Shown here: piece by piece, positions 8,014 through 15,586 of the stretch
How the letters are laid out: the number at the start of each line of letters is the position of its first letter
Numbering within the stretch: position 1 is the first letter of the stretch
Notes under the pieces: generated by a model
What the model was told of the DNA's origin: nothing
The model's database searches: none
What the model saw: only the letters and a program-made list of their open reading frames with translations
Source: Streptomyces camelliae
GTDB lineage: Bacteria; Actinomycetota; Actinomycetes; Streptomycetales; Streptomycetaceae
Assembly (NCBI RefSeq): GCF_027625935.1
Contig: NZ_CP115300.1
Location: forward strand, 6,448,001 to 6,512,000
DNA: 64,000 bases
Direction: 5' to 3'
Program-made: the position numbers and the translations under genes

Positions 8014-8835
8014 ATGGCGGAGCAGGCGCTGTGGACCAGGGCGCGGCTGGGCCGGTGCGGGCCTGCGCTGGATCTGCTGACCGCGAACTTCCGGCAGCAC
8101 GTGTACGCCCCGCACGCCCATGACGAGTACACGATCGGCGTCTGCGTCGGCGGCAGCGAGATCATCGACTACCGGGGCGGTCACATCCGTACCGGACCGG
8201 GCGCGATCATCGTCCTCGAACCCGGCGAGATGCACACCGGCGGCCCCGGCAACGACACCGACGGCTACGCCTACCGCGCCCTGTACGCCGAGCCGTCCCT
8301 GCTGGCCGACGGCGTCCTCGGCGGGCTGCCGTACTTCCGCGAGCCGCTCGTCCAGGACCCCGCACTCGTCGCCGCGCTGCGCCACGCCCACACCGACCTC
8401 AGCGTCTGCCCCGACCCGTTGGAGGCGGAGTCCCGCATCCCCTGGCTGCTGACGGCCCTGGCCCGCCGCCACTCCACGGCCCGGTCCGGTGCGGACCTGG
8501 TCCCGGGCGCGGCCACCATCGCCCGGACGGTCCGCGACCGCCTGGCCGACGAGCTGACGGACCCGCCGAGCCTCGCCTCCCTGGCCGCCGACCTGGGCCT
8601 GTCCCGCTACCAGCTCCTGCGGGCCTTCCGTACGACGATGGGCATACCCCCGTACGCCTGGCTCGCCCAGCACCGGGTGACCCGGGCCCGCGCGCTGCTC
8701 GCCGCCGGCCTGCGCCCCGCCGAGGTCGCCGGGCTGGTGGGCTTCGCCGACCAGGCGCATCTGACCCGCTGGTTCCGCCGGGTGCTCGGGGTGACCCCGG
8801 CCGTGTACCGCAACAGCGTTCAAGACACGCCATGA
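8014..8835 (+). CDS. AraC-family transcriptional regulator (cupin sensor)
   Basis: 273 aa. The N-terminal AraC-type cupin (about 1-140) shows HVYAPHAHDEYTIGVC, PGAIIVLEPGEMHTG. The C-terminal double HTH (about 180-270) shows LASLAADLGLSRYQLLRAF, GIPPYAWLAQHRVTRARALL, EVAGLVGFADQAHLTRWFRR. Start: AAGGAGG at 8002-8008 overlaps an upstream GTG, so the ATG at 8014 with 5-nt spacing is correct. The EamA exporter begins 22 nt after the stop; this AraC-transporter pairing is common and suggests the exporter is its target. Confidence 0.92.
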   Translation: MAEQALWTRARLGRCGPALDLLTANFRQHVYAPHAHDEYTIGVCVGGSEIIDYRGGHIRTGPGAIIVLEPGEMHTGGPGNDTDGYAYRALYAEPSLLADGVLGGLPYFREPLVQDPALVAALRHAHTDLSVCPDPLEAESRIPWLLTALARRHSTARSGADLVPGAATIARTVRDRLADELTDPPSLASLAADLGLSRYQLLRAFRTTMGIPPYAWLAQHRVTRARALLAAGLRPAEVAGLVGFADQAHLTRWFRRVLGVTPAVYRNSVQDTP

Positions 8836-8857
8836 CAGGGCGGCCGAAACTCAGCGC

Positions 8858-9790
8858 ATGACTGCACGCGGCTGGTTCCTGTTCTCCCTGATGGGAGTGA
8901 TCTGGGGCATTCCCTATCTGATGATCAAGGTGGCGGTGGACGAGGTGTCCCCGCCGGTGGTGGTGTTCACGCGCTGCGTGCTCGGCGCGCTCATACTCCT
9001 CCCCTTCGCCCTGCGCCAGGGCGGCCTGCCCGCGACGATACGGGCCCACTGGCGCCCCATGCTGGCCTTCGCGGTCCTGGAGATCATCGTCCCCTGGTTC
9101 ACCCTCACCGACGCCGAACGGCACCTGTCCAGCTCCACGGCCGGCCTGCTGATCGCGGGCGTGCCGATCGTGGGCGTGGTGGTCACTCGCCTGCTCGGCG
9201 ACACGGAACACCTGGGCGCCCGGCGTCTCGCGGGTCTCGCCCTGGGCCTGGGCGGCGTAACGGTCCTCACCCTCCCGCACCTGACCGGCGGCGACGGGCG
9301 TTCCCTGGCCGAGGTGCTGGTGACGGTCATCGGCTACGCGACCGCCCCCGTGATCGCCGCCCGCCGCATGAAGGACGTCCCCTCCCTGCACCTGACGGCG
9401 GCCTGCCTGTCCCTGGCGGCCGTGGTCTACGCCCCGGTGGCGGCCGCGACCCACCCGTCCTCCCTCCCCTCCGCCCACGCGCTGGCCGCGCTGGCCGGCC
9501 TGGGCGTGATCTGCACGGCGGTGGCCTTCGTCGCCTTCCTGGAGCTGATCAAGGAGGCGGGCCCGACCCGGGCGACGGTGATCACGTACGTCAACCCGGC
9601 GGTCGCGGTGGCGGCGGGCGCGCTCTTCCTGAACGAGTCCCTGACCCCCACCATCCTGGCGGCCTTCGCCCTGATCCTGACGGGCTCGGTCCTGGCGACG
9701 GCGTCCACCGGTCCGCGCCGCTCCAAGCGCCCGGTACCATGGTCCACACGGCAGACGAGCCGGGCGGACGGCCGCGTGGAGTCCCCCTAG
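8858..9790 (+). CDS. EamA/DMT-superfamily exporter (RhaT-like)
   Basis: 310 aa with ten predicted membrane segments and two EamA repeats (about 5-135 and 145-285): WFLFSLMGVIWGIPYLMIKV and TPTILAAFALILTGSVL are typical ends of the repeats. The family exports metabolites or drugs. Probably co-transcribed with the AraC regulator upstream. The last 14 codons (after KRPVPWST) lie inside the 5' part of rnpB and show no transporter similarity, and the rnpB promoter must lie within this reading frame. Confidence 0.88.
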   Translation: MTARGWFLFSLMGVIWGIPYLMIKVAVDEVSPPVVVFTRCVLGALILLPFALRQGGLPATIRAHWRPMLAFAVLEIIVPWFTLTDAERHLSSSTAGLLIAGVPIVGVVVTRLLGDTEHLGARRLAGLALGLGGVTVLTLPHLTGGDGRSLAEVLVTVIGYATAPVIAARRMKDVPSLHLTAACLSLAAVVYAPVAAATHPSSLPSAHALAALAGLGVICTAVAFVAFLELIKEAGPTRATVITYVNPAVAVAAGALFLNESLTPTILAAFALILTGSVLATASTGPRRSKRPVPWSTRQTSRADGRVESP

Positions 9791-10160
9791 GGGGCTTCCC
9801 GAGGAACGTCCGGGCTCCACAGGGCAGGGTGGTGGCTAACGGCCACCCGGGGTGACCCGCGGGACAGTGCCACAGAAAGCAAACCGCCCGGCGCTCAGGC
9901 GCTGGGTAAGGGTGAAACGGCGGTGTAAGAGACCACCAGTGCCCAGGGTGACCTGGGCAGCTAGGTAAACCCCACCCGGAGCAAGGTCAAAAGGAAGCAC
10001 CTCGGTGTTTCTGCGCGGACGTCCGAGGGCTGCCCGCCCGAGTCCGCGGGTAGACCGCACGAGGCCGACGGCAACGCCGGCCCTAGATGGATGGCCGTCG
10101 CCCCGGCACCCGCGAGGGTCCCGGGGAACAGAACCCGGCGTACAGCCCGACTCGTCTGCC
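9750..10160 (+). ncRNA. rnpB: RNase P RNA, type A
   Basis: The catalytic RNA that matures tRNA 5' ends. The conserved core is unmistakable: GAGGAACGTCCGGGCTCCAC (9801-9820 region), CAGGGTGGTGGCTAACGGCC, ACAGTGCCACAGAAAGCAAA, and the 3' core with GTAGACCGCACGAGGCC and ending GCGTACAGCCCGACTCGTC. Ends were set by the P1 helix: 9750-9765 (GGCAGACGAG...) pairs with 10145-10160 (...CTCGTCTGCC). About 411 nt, normal for Streptomyces. A -10-like TACCAT lies at 9735-9740; no clear -35. The first 41 nt overlap the eamA reading frame. Confidence 0.95.
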
Positions 10161-10165
10161 ATGTG

Positions 10166-10199
10166 GGCCCTGACCAGGGGAAACGACCTGGTCGGGGCC
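10166..10199 (+). terminator. hairpin terminator of rnpB
   Basis: A 13-bp stem (10166-10178 with 10187-10199, one G-U pair) and 8-nt loop start 6 nt after the RNase P RNA 3' end. There is no U-run, as is common in Streptomyces. Confidence 0.75.
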
Positions 10200-10337
10200 T
10201 TGGTGCGTCTGGGGTGAGTGCTCGCCTCTATGGCAGGAAGCCCGGCGGACACGCTCCTGAAATCCGAACTCACCCGACGCTGGGGCACCCGCTGCACACG
10301 CCGGGCGGCGGCTTTCTGATCTCATCGCCACCACGGT

Positions 10338-10478
10338 TCAGCCGAACGGGTCGGGGATCACAAAGCTGCGGGCGTTGCCGTCCGGGTCTGCACCCAGGGT
10401 CCCGACAGTCCTCCGCACCACCTGGCTCTGCCCTTCTACGACACGGGCGCCCAGAAGGTCATCGTCCACCGCCTTCAT
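10338..10478 (-). CDS. 46-aa small protein, function unknown
   Basis: ATG at 10478 with AGGAGGG 9 nt upstream on the minus strand. The peptide begins MKAVDDDLLGARVVEG and ends LGADPDGNARSFVIPDPFG. Composition is that of an ordinary soluble protein (acidic N-terminus, amphipathic middle, hydrophobic C-terminus), not a random frame. The DPDGN turn recalls the end of VOC/glyoxalase folds, but the protein is too short to be one. It is the only credible coding sequence in the 500 bp between rnpB and the glutamine-rich gene and is antisense to the direction of both. Confidence 0.5.
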   Translation of the reverse strand: MKAVDDDLLGARVVEGQSQVVRRTVGTLGADPDGNARSFVIPDPFG

Positions 10479-10622
10479 CAGCGGTCACCCTCCTGCCGAT
10501 GCGCTCACGGTCCTCCAGCCTCCGGCTCCGATCGGGGGGTTCCTCTCCAGTAGCGGCCCGTCCGATTGCGGTCGCAACCTCGTGAACTTAGCTTCAGGAC
10601 GTCGGTTTTGTTCCGATAAGGC

Positions 10623-10642
10623 CAACATCATTCCGTATGTTG
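10623..10642 (+). promoter_or_regulatory. operator-like inverted repeat before the glutamine-rich gene
   Basis: CAACAT (10623-10628) and ATGTTG (10637-10642) are perfect inverted arms with an 8-nt spacer. They sit about 30 bp upstream of the start codon, in an AT-richer stretch with TTCCGATAAGG just before. The binding protein is unknown. Confidence 0.4.
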
Positions 10643-10671
10643 ACCTTCCCATGGCATCGAACGGAGCATCC

Positions 10672-11139
10672 ATGTCGGTGATGACCGGTATCCAGCCCCA
10701 GCAGCAGTTCGGCCAGCAGATCGGCGCCCCGCAGGGCCAGCTCGCACAGGTGGTCCAGCAGGCCATCCAGCAGGCGTGTCAGCAGGCGAGCCAGCAGATC
10801 GCGCAGCGCATGCAGCAGGCGCTGCAGCAGATCCAGCAGGTCCAGCAGCAGCTGCAGCAGCAGGGCCTGGCCCACCACGCGCACCCCTACCTCGCGGTCG
10901 CGCTGCACCACACACTCCACCAGGGCGTTCGCAGCGCCGTGGAGCAGTCCGTGCAGCAGGCGCTGCCGACGGCGATCGTGACGCTGCTCCAGCAGAGCCA
11001 GCAGGGCGTCCAGGGCATGCAGGGCCAGCAGCCGTGGGGCGGCGGGTACGGCCCGCAGTCGTACGGCCAGCCGTTCCCGCAGTACCAGCAGCCCGGCTTC
11101 GGCTTCGGTCCGATGGGCCAGCCCTTCGGCATCGGCTGA
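10672..11139 (+). CDS. glutamine-rich low-complexity protein
   Basis: 155 aa, about 48 of them Gln. The ATG at 10672 has GGAG 5 nt upstream; an ATG at 10651 has no SD. Residues about 1-65 form a continuous helix with QQ every fourth position (QQAIQQACQQASQQIAQ). Residues about 66-110 are a less biased segment with several His (LAHHAHPYLAVALHHTLHQG). The C-terminal 40 residues are rich in Q, G, F, Y and P (GGGYGPQSYGQPFPQYQQPG), like prion-like or phase-separating tails. There is no signal peptide or membrane segment. A 21-bp perfect hairpin follows the stop, then the pseudo-subtilase gene. Family not recognised. Confidence 0.8.
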   Translation: MSVMTGIQPQQQFGQQIGAPQGQLAQVVQQAIQQACQQASQQIAQRMQQALQQIQQVQQQLQQQGLAHHAHPYLAVALHHTLHQGVRSAVEQSVQQALPTAIVTLLQQSQQGVQGMQGQQPWGGGYGPQSYGQPFPQYQQPGFGFGPMGQPFGIG

Positions 11140-11152
11140 CATCCGGCGGCAC

Positions 11153-11197
11153 GTGATGCGGTGTGCCCAGGACTCGGTCCTGGGCACACCGCATCAC
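11153..11197 (+). terminator. perfect 21-bp hairpin terminator
   Basis: 11153-11173 and 11177-11197 are perfect reverse complements around a TCG triloop, 13 nt after the glutamine-rich gene's stop. There is no U-tract. It separates this gene from the subtilisin-fold gene. Confidence 0.85.
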
Positions 11198-11276
11198 CGC
11201 GGAAGCGCGAGCCGCCCGGCACCGGATCAGGAGCAGTGGACGACGTAGACATGCGGACGTGGTGAAGGTGGACGTA

Positions 11277-13025
11277 ATGGTCAAGGAAAGGCCCGGGAGC
11301 AAACCCCGAAACAACCGCGAGAGCGGATCAGAGGGATCGGGGGCCGGTGGGCCGGGACCCGAGGACAGGGAAGCACAACCACGCAAGGCGGGCGCACCGT
11401 CACCGATCACGGTGCAGGCGCGCCGGGGGCGGTACATGGTCACGCCGCTGCCGCAGCACCTGCTGCCACCGGGGTTGCCCGAGATGGGCATGGACGCGGT
11501 GTGCGACCGGTTGGAGCAGATGCCCGAGGTCACGGTGGTCCGCAGGCTCCGGCCGTCGGAGAAGCTGAAGGCCGCCGGACTGTATCCCTCCTGCCCGGAC
11601 GTCGTGGTCGTCGAGGCGGCCGAGGACCAGGTGCCGGCGATGCGGTCACTGCACGTGCACATCGAGCCGGACCTGCCGCTGGCCGGGACCGGGCCCGCCT
11701 CCGTGCCCACGACGGGGATGCTGCCGCTGCGTGACCCGGGGCTGGTCATGCCCCTGGAAGAACCCGTGGAGATCGCGCTGCGCGTCTGCGGCCCGGACGG
11801 CGAACCGCTGGCCGGCGCAGGGGTGTTCCTGATCGGTGCGACCTGGCCGGCCCAGGGCATCACCGGGACCGACGGGACGGTCACCGTCACGCTCGCGACG
11901 GAGACGGCGGAGTCGATCGAGTCCCTGTACGTGCGGCCCGCGGGCGGTTACACGGACCGCTGGATCTCCCGCCCCGACCTCTCGGCAACCCAGGAGAACC
12001 TCGTCACTCTCGCCCCGCTCGGCCAGGTGTACCCGGAACTGGAGCAGCGCCAGCAGTACGGCTGGGGTCAGCAGGCGATGCGGCTGGACCGGCTGCCCCC
12101 CACCTTCCGCGCGTTCGGCATCAGGATCGCGGCCATCGGATCGGGTGTCAGTGCCGAACATCCCGATCTGAAGGAACGGGTGCGCTCGGGCGTCGACGTG
12201 GTGCGCGGCACGGACGGGGGCTGGGCGCACGACACGCTGGGCAACGGTACCCATGCGGCGGGCATCATCGCCGGAGCGGACACCGGCAAGGGCGTCATCG
12301 GCATCGCGGTCGACGCCGAGATCGACGTCTGCCAGGTGATGCCCGACGGGCATTTCAGTGACCTGATCGCCGCGCTGGACCACTGCATCGATCGCGAGGT
12401 CGACATCGCCCACATCGCGGTGGCGGCCCCGTACTCTTCGGCGCTCGTGTCACGAAAGCTCGCCGACGCCTACGGGGCGGGCATCGCCTGCGTCGCGCCG
12501 GCGGGCGATACCGGCGGGCCGGTCGCCTTCCCGGGTTCGCTGCCCACCGTGTTCACGGTGGGTGCGCTGGGAGCCTTCGGCACCTACCCGCTGGACACCT
12601 CCCAAGCCACCCACACGGGGCCGCAGTTGAGCCCAGAAGGACTGTTCGCCGCACCCTTCAGCTGCCACGGCCCCGGAGTCGATGCGGCCGCACCCGGTGT
12701 TGCGGTCCTGTCCTGCGCGTCGCAGGGCGGGTACACGGCGCTCGACGGCACCGGCACGGCCTCGGCCCACGTCGCCGGGCTGGCTGCCCTCGTTCTCGCC
12801 CACCACGAGGACTTCCACGGCCAACTGCTGCCTCGCGGACCGGGCAGGGTCCAGCACCTGTTCGAGATCGTCGCCGCCAGCTGCCGCCCACTGGCCGCAC
12901 ACGGCACGCTGGAGGCGGCACGCGTCGGCCGCGGCCTGCCCGACGCACTCGTCGCCCTCGGCCTGGCCCCAGGAATCCAGCTCGCCCCGGCCCTGGCGCC
13001 TTACGCCCCGTCCATGGCCGGTTAG
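11277..13025 (+). CDS. subtilisin-fold (S8) protein lacking catalytic Asp and Ser
   Basis: 582 aa from the ATG at 11277 (AAGGTGG upstream; GTG codons at 11259, 11262 and 11268 are alternatives). Residues 1-45 are charged and disordered, with no signal peptide, so the protein is probably cytoplasmic. About 50-135 is a mixed alpha/beta domain. About 160-250 looks like a carboxypeptidase-regulatory-type beta-sandwich (RVCGPDGEPLAGAGVFLIG). The S8 domain (about 280-545) keeps the fold motifs, but the catalytic positions have changed: IAAIGSGVSAEHPDL has Gly288 for Asp, GNGTHAAG keeps His326, APAGDTGG has Asp411 for the oxyanion Asn, and DGTGTASAHVAG has Gly493 for Ser. It should be inactive as a protease and may act as a binding or scaffold protein. 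Downstream of the glutamine-rich gene. Confidence 0.85.
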   Translation: MVKERPGSKPRNNRESGSEGSGAGGPGPEDREAQPRKAGAPSPITVQARRGRYMVTPLPQHLLPPGLPEMGMDAVCDRLEQMPEVTVVRRLRPSEKLKAAGLYPSCPDVVVVEAAEDQVPAMRSLHVHIEPDLPLAGTGPASVPTTGMLPLRDPGLVMPLEEPVEIALRVCGPDGEPLAGAGVFLIGATWPAQGITGTDGTVTVTLATETAESIESLYVRPAGGYTDRWISRPDLSATQENLVTLAPLGQVYPELEQRQQYGWGQQAMRLDRLPPTFRAFGIRIAAIGSGVSAEHPDLKERVRSGVDVVRGTDGGWAHDTLGNGTHAAGIIAGADTGKGVIGIAVDAEIDVCQVMPDGHFSDLIAALDHCIDREVDIAHIAVAAPYSSALVSRKLADAYGAGIACVAPAGDTGGPVAFPGSLPTVFTVGALGAFGTYPLDTSQATHTGPQLSPEGLFAAPFSCHGPGVDAAAPGVAVLSCASQGGYTALDGTGTASAHVAGLAALVLAHHEDFHGQLLPRGPGRVQHLFEIVAASCRPLAAHGTLEAARVGRGLPDALVALGLAPGIQLAPALAPYAPSMAG

Positions 13026-13046
13026 CCCCTCACGGCCACGCACACG

Positions 13047-13081
13047 GATCGGCATCCGCCCCGAGGGAGCGGGTGCCGATC
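13047..13081 (+). terminator. hairpin terminator after the pseudo-subtilase gene
   Basis: A 13-bp stem (13047-13059 with 13069-13081, one G-U pair) begins 21 nt after the stop codon, with a 9-nt loop and no U-run. Confidence 0.7.
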
Positions 13082-13490
13082 GACTTCGGCCGTGCTGTCA
13101 CCACTGTCTCCCGGCCGCCGGATCCGTGCGGACGGGCGCGCTCGGCGAGTGTGCCGTCCATCAGAGCTGTGGTCCGTCTCCTGCCTGCCGCACCGTCACC
13201 CTGCATCGCGGTGGCAAGGGGCATCTGCAAGACGAACGATGCCGCCGAGTCGGTGGCTATGCCGATGGGTCGACAAGGCAGCGAGCCAGGCTTTGCCGGT
13301 CGTCCTCCGCGCGCTCTCGGACCATTCCGCGCTGGTTCATCATCAGGTCAAGGTCTGATCGGCGTATCGCCAAACCGCAGTAGGGATTCCGTGTGTTCCC
13401 TGATCAGTGACCTGACATGAGGGGATTTGCCCCGGCGTCCGCTGGCTAGTGTGGTCGGGCTCCAGCATCCACGGGGAACCATGGGGAAGA
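13082..13490. other. 410-bp stretch without a recognisable gene
   Basis: No reading frame on either strand has both a ribosome binding site and recognisable protein sequence. Base composition is less GC-biased than the surroundings. It may be a decayed insertion or gene remnant. The last 100 bp (ATCAGTGACCTGACATGAGG onwards) should hold the promoter of the WXG operon, but no clear -35/-10 pair is seen. Confidence 0.4.
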
Positions 13491-13500
13491 GGTGACGGCG

Positions 13501-13998
13501 GTGGGAGCGCCGATACGCTCACGTCTGTTCGACTACGTCGAGCCGGGTCCGACCGCTCCTTCAGAAACGGCACCCGAGCCGCAGCGTTCGCGTCTGCTGG
13601 ACTTCGTTGAGGAGGCGCCGTCCGGGCGGCGGAACGCAGACGACCGTCCGGGGCCGAAGCCAGGTGTTCTGGCTTATCACACGCCGGTGTTCGTCCCGGC
13701 CCATCCAAGGTCTGTGGTGACGACGGGCGCCAGGGGCCGCCTGGCCCGTGTGCCGTTCATCGTCTACGAGCTCTTCGCCCACCCCTCACACGGCACCGTG
13801 GCCTTCGCTTTCACCACGCTGGAAAAGTTGGTGGAGGCGCTCGGGGAGTCGCAGCCGTGGGTCGCCACGTCAATCGGCCCGCTCTCCGAGGGTGTCCGCG
13901 AACAGGGCGTCGGTGTCCTCCTCGACCCGCGAGTCGTCCCCGGACAGCACAACTGGCAGCCGGACGACGCTGCCGCCTATGCGCAGGAGGTGCGCTGA
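13501..13998 (+). CDS. SAV_915-like protein with duplicated N-terminal motif
   Basis: 165 aa. The GTG at 13501 is preceded by AGAGGTGA, a near-perfect SD; a GTG at 13492 overlaps that site. The C-terminal half (about 80-165) has the SAV_915/SseB-like pattern: VPFIVYELFAHPSHGTVAFA, FTTLEKLVEALGESQPWV, GVLLDPRV. The N-terminal 45 residues contain the motif RSRLFDYVE repeated as RSRLLDFVE. Its stop overlaps the next ATG (TGATG), so it heads a four-gene operon with WXG100-like proteins. SAV_915-type proteins often accompany secretion and toxin loci in Streptomyces; its role here is inferred only from that. Confidence 0.7.
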   Translation: MGAPIRSRLFDYVEPGPTAPSETAPEPQRSRLLDFVEEAPSGRRNADDRPGPKPGVLAYHTPVFVPAHPRSVVTTGARGRLARVPFIVYELFAHPSHGTVAFAFTTLEKLVEALGESQPWVATSIGPLSEGVREQGVGVLLDPRVVPGQHNWQPDDAAAYAQEVR

Positions 13999-14300
13999 TG
14001 TCGGCCGACTTCAAGGTGATCTACGACGACCTCAGCACGATGGCGAAGACGTTCCACGACCAGGCCACCGACTGGCGCAAGCTGCACAGCGACGTGGCGC
14101 CGCCCATAGGCAGTGGCGGCGATCCGGGACTGGACCACGCGATCAAGGAGGTCGCCGACCTCATCCTCGGGCTGCACATCGGCCTGGCGGACAAGCTGGA
14201 CGAGCACGGGGACAAGGTCGGATACGCGCGGGACTCCTTCCACCGGCACGACATCGACGTGCATGGGCTGTTCGACGACCTGGACCTGGAGAAAGGCTGA
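13998..14300 (+). CDS. 100-aa WXG100/ESAT-6-like helical protein
   Basis: 100 aa, mostly helical, with GCAGGAGGTGCG as a strong SD. The pattern is that of ESX-type small proteins: one helix (FKVIYDDLSTMAKTFHDQA), a short turn (PPIGSGGDPG), a second helix (LDHAIKEVADLILGLHIGLA) and an acidic C-terminal tail. The WxG turn itself is absent. Coupled by TGATG overlaps to both neighbours. It is probably the partner of the larger WXG protein encoded next, as in type VII secretion heterodimers. The ESX machinery (EccC and others) is not in this window. Confidence 0.65.
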   Translation: MSADFKVIYDDLSTMAKTFHDQATDWRKLHSDVAPPIGSGGDPGLDHAIKEVADLILGLHIGLADKLDEHGDKVGYARDSFHRHDIDVHGLFDDLDLEKG

Positions 14301-15586
14301 TGGCCGACAGCTGGGTCGGCGGCGACATCGGCACGCTGCGTGCGATGTCCGACTCGTACAAGAACGCCAAGGACAAGCTGGACGGCGTGGTGAAGCCGCT
14401 CACCAGCGTCGTCGACAAACTGGCCACCGACGCGAGCTGGAAGGGCGATGCCGCGAGCACCTTCCGTGCGCAGTGGACCGCCGACGCGATCACGGCCGGC
14501 GCGTTCGCCACCCTCGTGTACGACGCGGGCAAGATACTCGGCGACCTCGCCGACGCCCTTTCCACCTGTGACACCGCCCTGAAGAACGCCGAGCACGTCG
14601 CCACGCGCCAGGGCCTTCCGATGGCCGACAAGGGCGTCGTCGCGCCGATCGTCACCTCCGACCCCGAGACGGCCGCCGCACTGAAGGAGTACGAGGCGGC
14701 CTGCACCGAGATCCAGCACACCGCGCAGCATGCCCGGCTGGTGGCAGCGGACAAGTTGCAAGGGTTGTACCTGCAGGTCACGAAGAAGGACTCATCGGTA
14801 CCTACGGGCGACAAGGTCACCATTGCGGATTTCCTGCGCGGCCTGTACGCCTCCGCTGCCGAGGACACCAGGGTCGGCGGCAAGAATGCCCGCGCCGAGA
14901 TTGACGCGGCCAGGGCCGAGGCGCAGGCTGCCAAGAAGGAACTCAAAGCTGAACGCAGGGTGTTTCAGCAACAGGGCCGCAAGATGCCTGACGATCTTCC
15001 TGCCAAGAGCGCCTACGACGACGCGGTGAGCAAGGTCAAGACGCTGGAGGACGACATCCTGGCCGCCGACCACGGCGGCGACAAGCTGCCGTACGACCGC
15101 GCGCTGAACATCAAGATGGTCGACGCGGCCCATGCGTTGCGTCTCGGAGAGGGTGTCGAGAAACTTCCGGACTTTCTTAAGGAAGTCCCCGTCCTGGACG
15201 TTGCCGCGGCAGGAGCATGTGGCCTGCTGGAGGCGAAGGACGATCACGACAAGGGCTGGTCCTGGCAGCACTCCGTCGTCGTGGACGGCGGCGTCGCGCT
15301 CGGCGGTCTGGCCGTCGGCGCGGGCATCACAGCGTTGCTGCCAGTGGAGGGTGCCGTCGGTGTCTGCGTGGTGGGCACGGGGGTGATCGTTGGTGTTACC
15401 AGCGTCTTCGACCACGCCTTCCACGAGCACTGGAGCGAGGACATCCACGACCACGGCGTGGTCGGCGGTCTTCTGCACGGCACCGGCAACGTCATGTCAG
15501 ACACGTGGGGCGACGCCAAGCGATATGGAAACGACGTCAAGGGTTTCGGAAAGAGTGTCTGGCATGGTGTCACAAGCTTCCTCTGA
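14300..15586 (+). CDS. WXG100-domain protein with membrane-active C-terminus, putative T7SS effector
   Basis: 428 aa. The N-terminal about 105 residues are a WXG100 domain with W47-K48-G49 (DASWKGDAASTFRAQW). About 190-270 is a charged coiled coil (AEIDAARAEAQAAKKELKAE). About 320-365 is strongly hydrophobic and Gly/Ala/Val-rich (VALGGLAVGAGITALLPVEG, VGVCVVGTGVIVGVTSVF). The tail (HGTGNVMSDTWGDAKRYG, ending VWHGVTSFL) is amphipathic. No enzymatic toxin motif is recognised; a pore-forming or membrane-perturbing effector is an inference from the hydrophobic region. The membrane-protein gene that follows overlaps the 3' end by 23 nt, the arrangement expected of an immunity gene. Confidence 0.7.
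   Translation: MADSWVGGDIGTLRAMSDSYKNAKDKLDGVVKPLTSVVDKLATDASWKGDAASTFRAQWTADAITAGAFATLVYDAGKILGDLADALSTCDTALKNAEHVATRQGLPMADKGVVAPIVTSDPETAAALKEYEAACTEIQHTAQHARLVAADKLQGLYLQVTKKDSSVPTGDKVTIADFLRGLYASAAEDTRVGGKNARAEIDAARAEAQAAKKELKAERRVFQQQGRKMPDDLPAKSAYDDAVSKVKTLEDDILAADHGGDKLPYDRALNIKMVDAAHALRLGEGVEKLPDFLKEVPVLDVAAAGACGLLEAKDDHDKGWSWQHSVVVDGGVALGGLAVGAGITALLPVEGAVGVCVVGTGVIVGVTSVFDHAFHEHWSEDIHDHGVVGGLLHGTGNVMSDTWGDAKRYGNDVKGFGKSVWHGVTSFL

Noticed and set aside
11277..13025. Mycosin-type protease of a type VII secretion system
   Set aside because: No signal peptide, no C-terminal membrane helix, and the catalytic Asp and Ser are absent, so it does not fit MycP despite the nearby WXG genes.
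13082..13490. Transposase remnant
   Set aside because: Composition suggests decayed DNA, but no frame showed a DDE, IS110 or tyrosine-recombinase motif and no terminal repeats were found.
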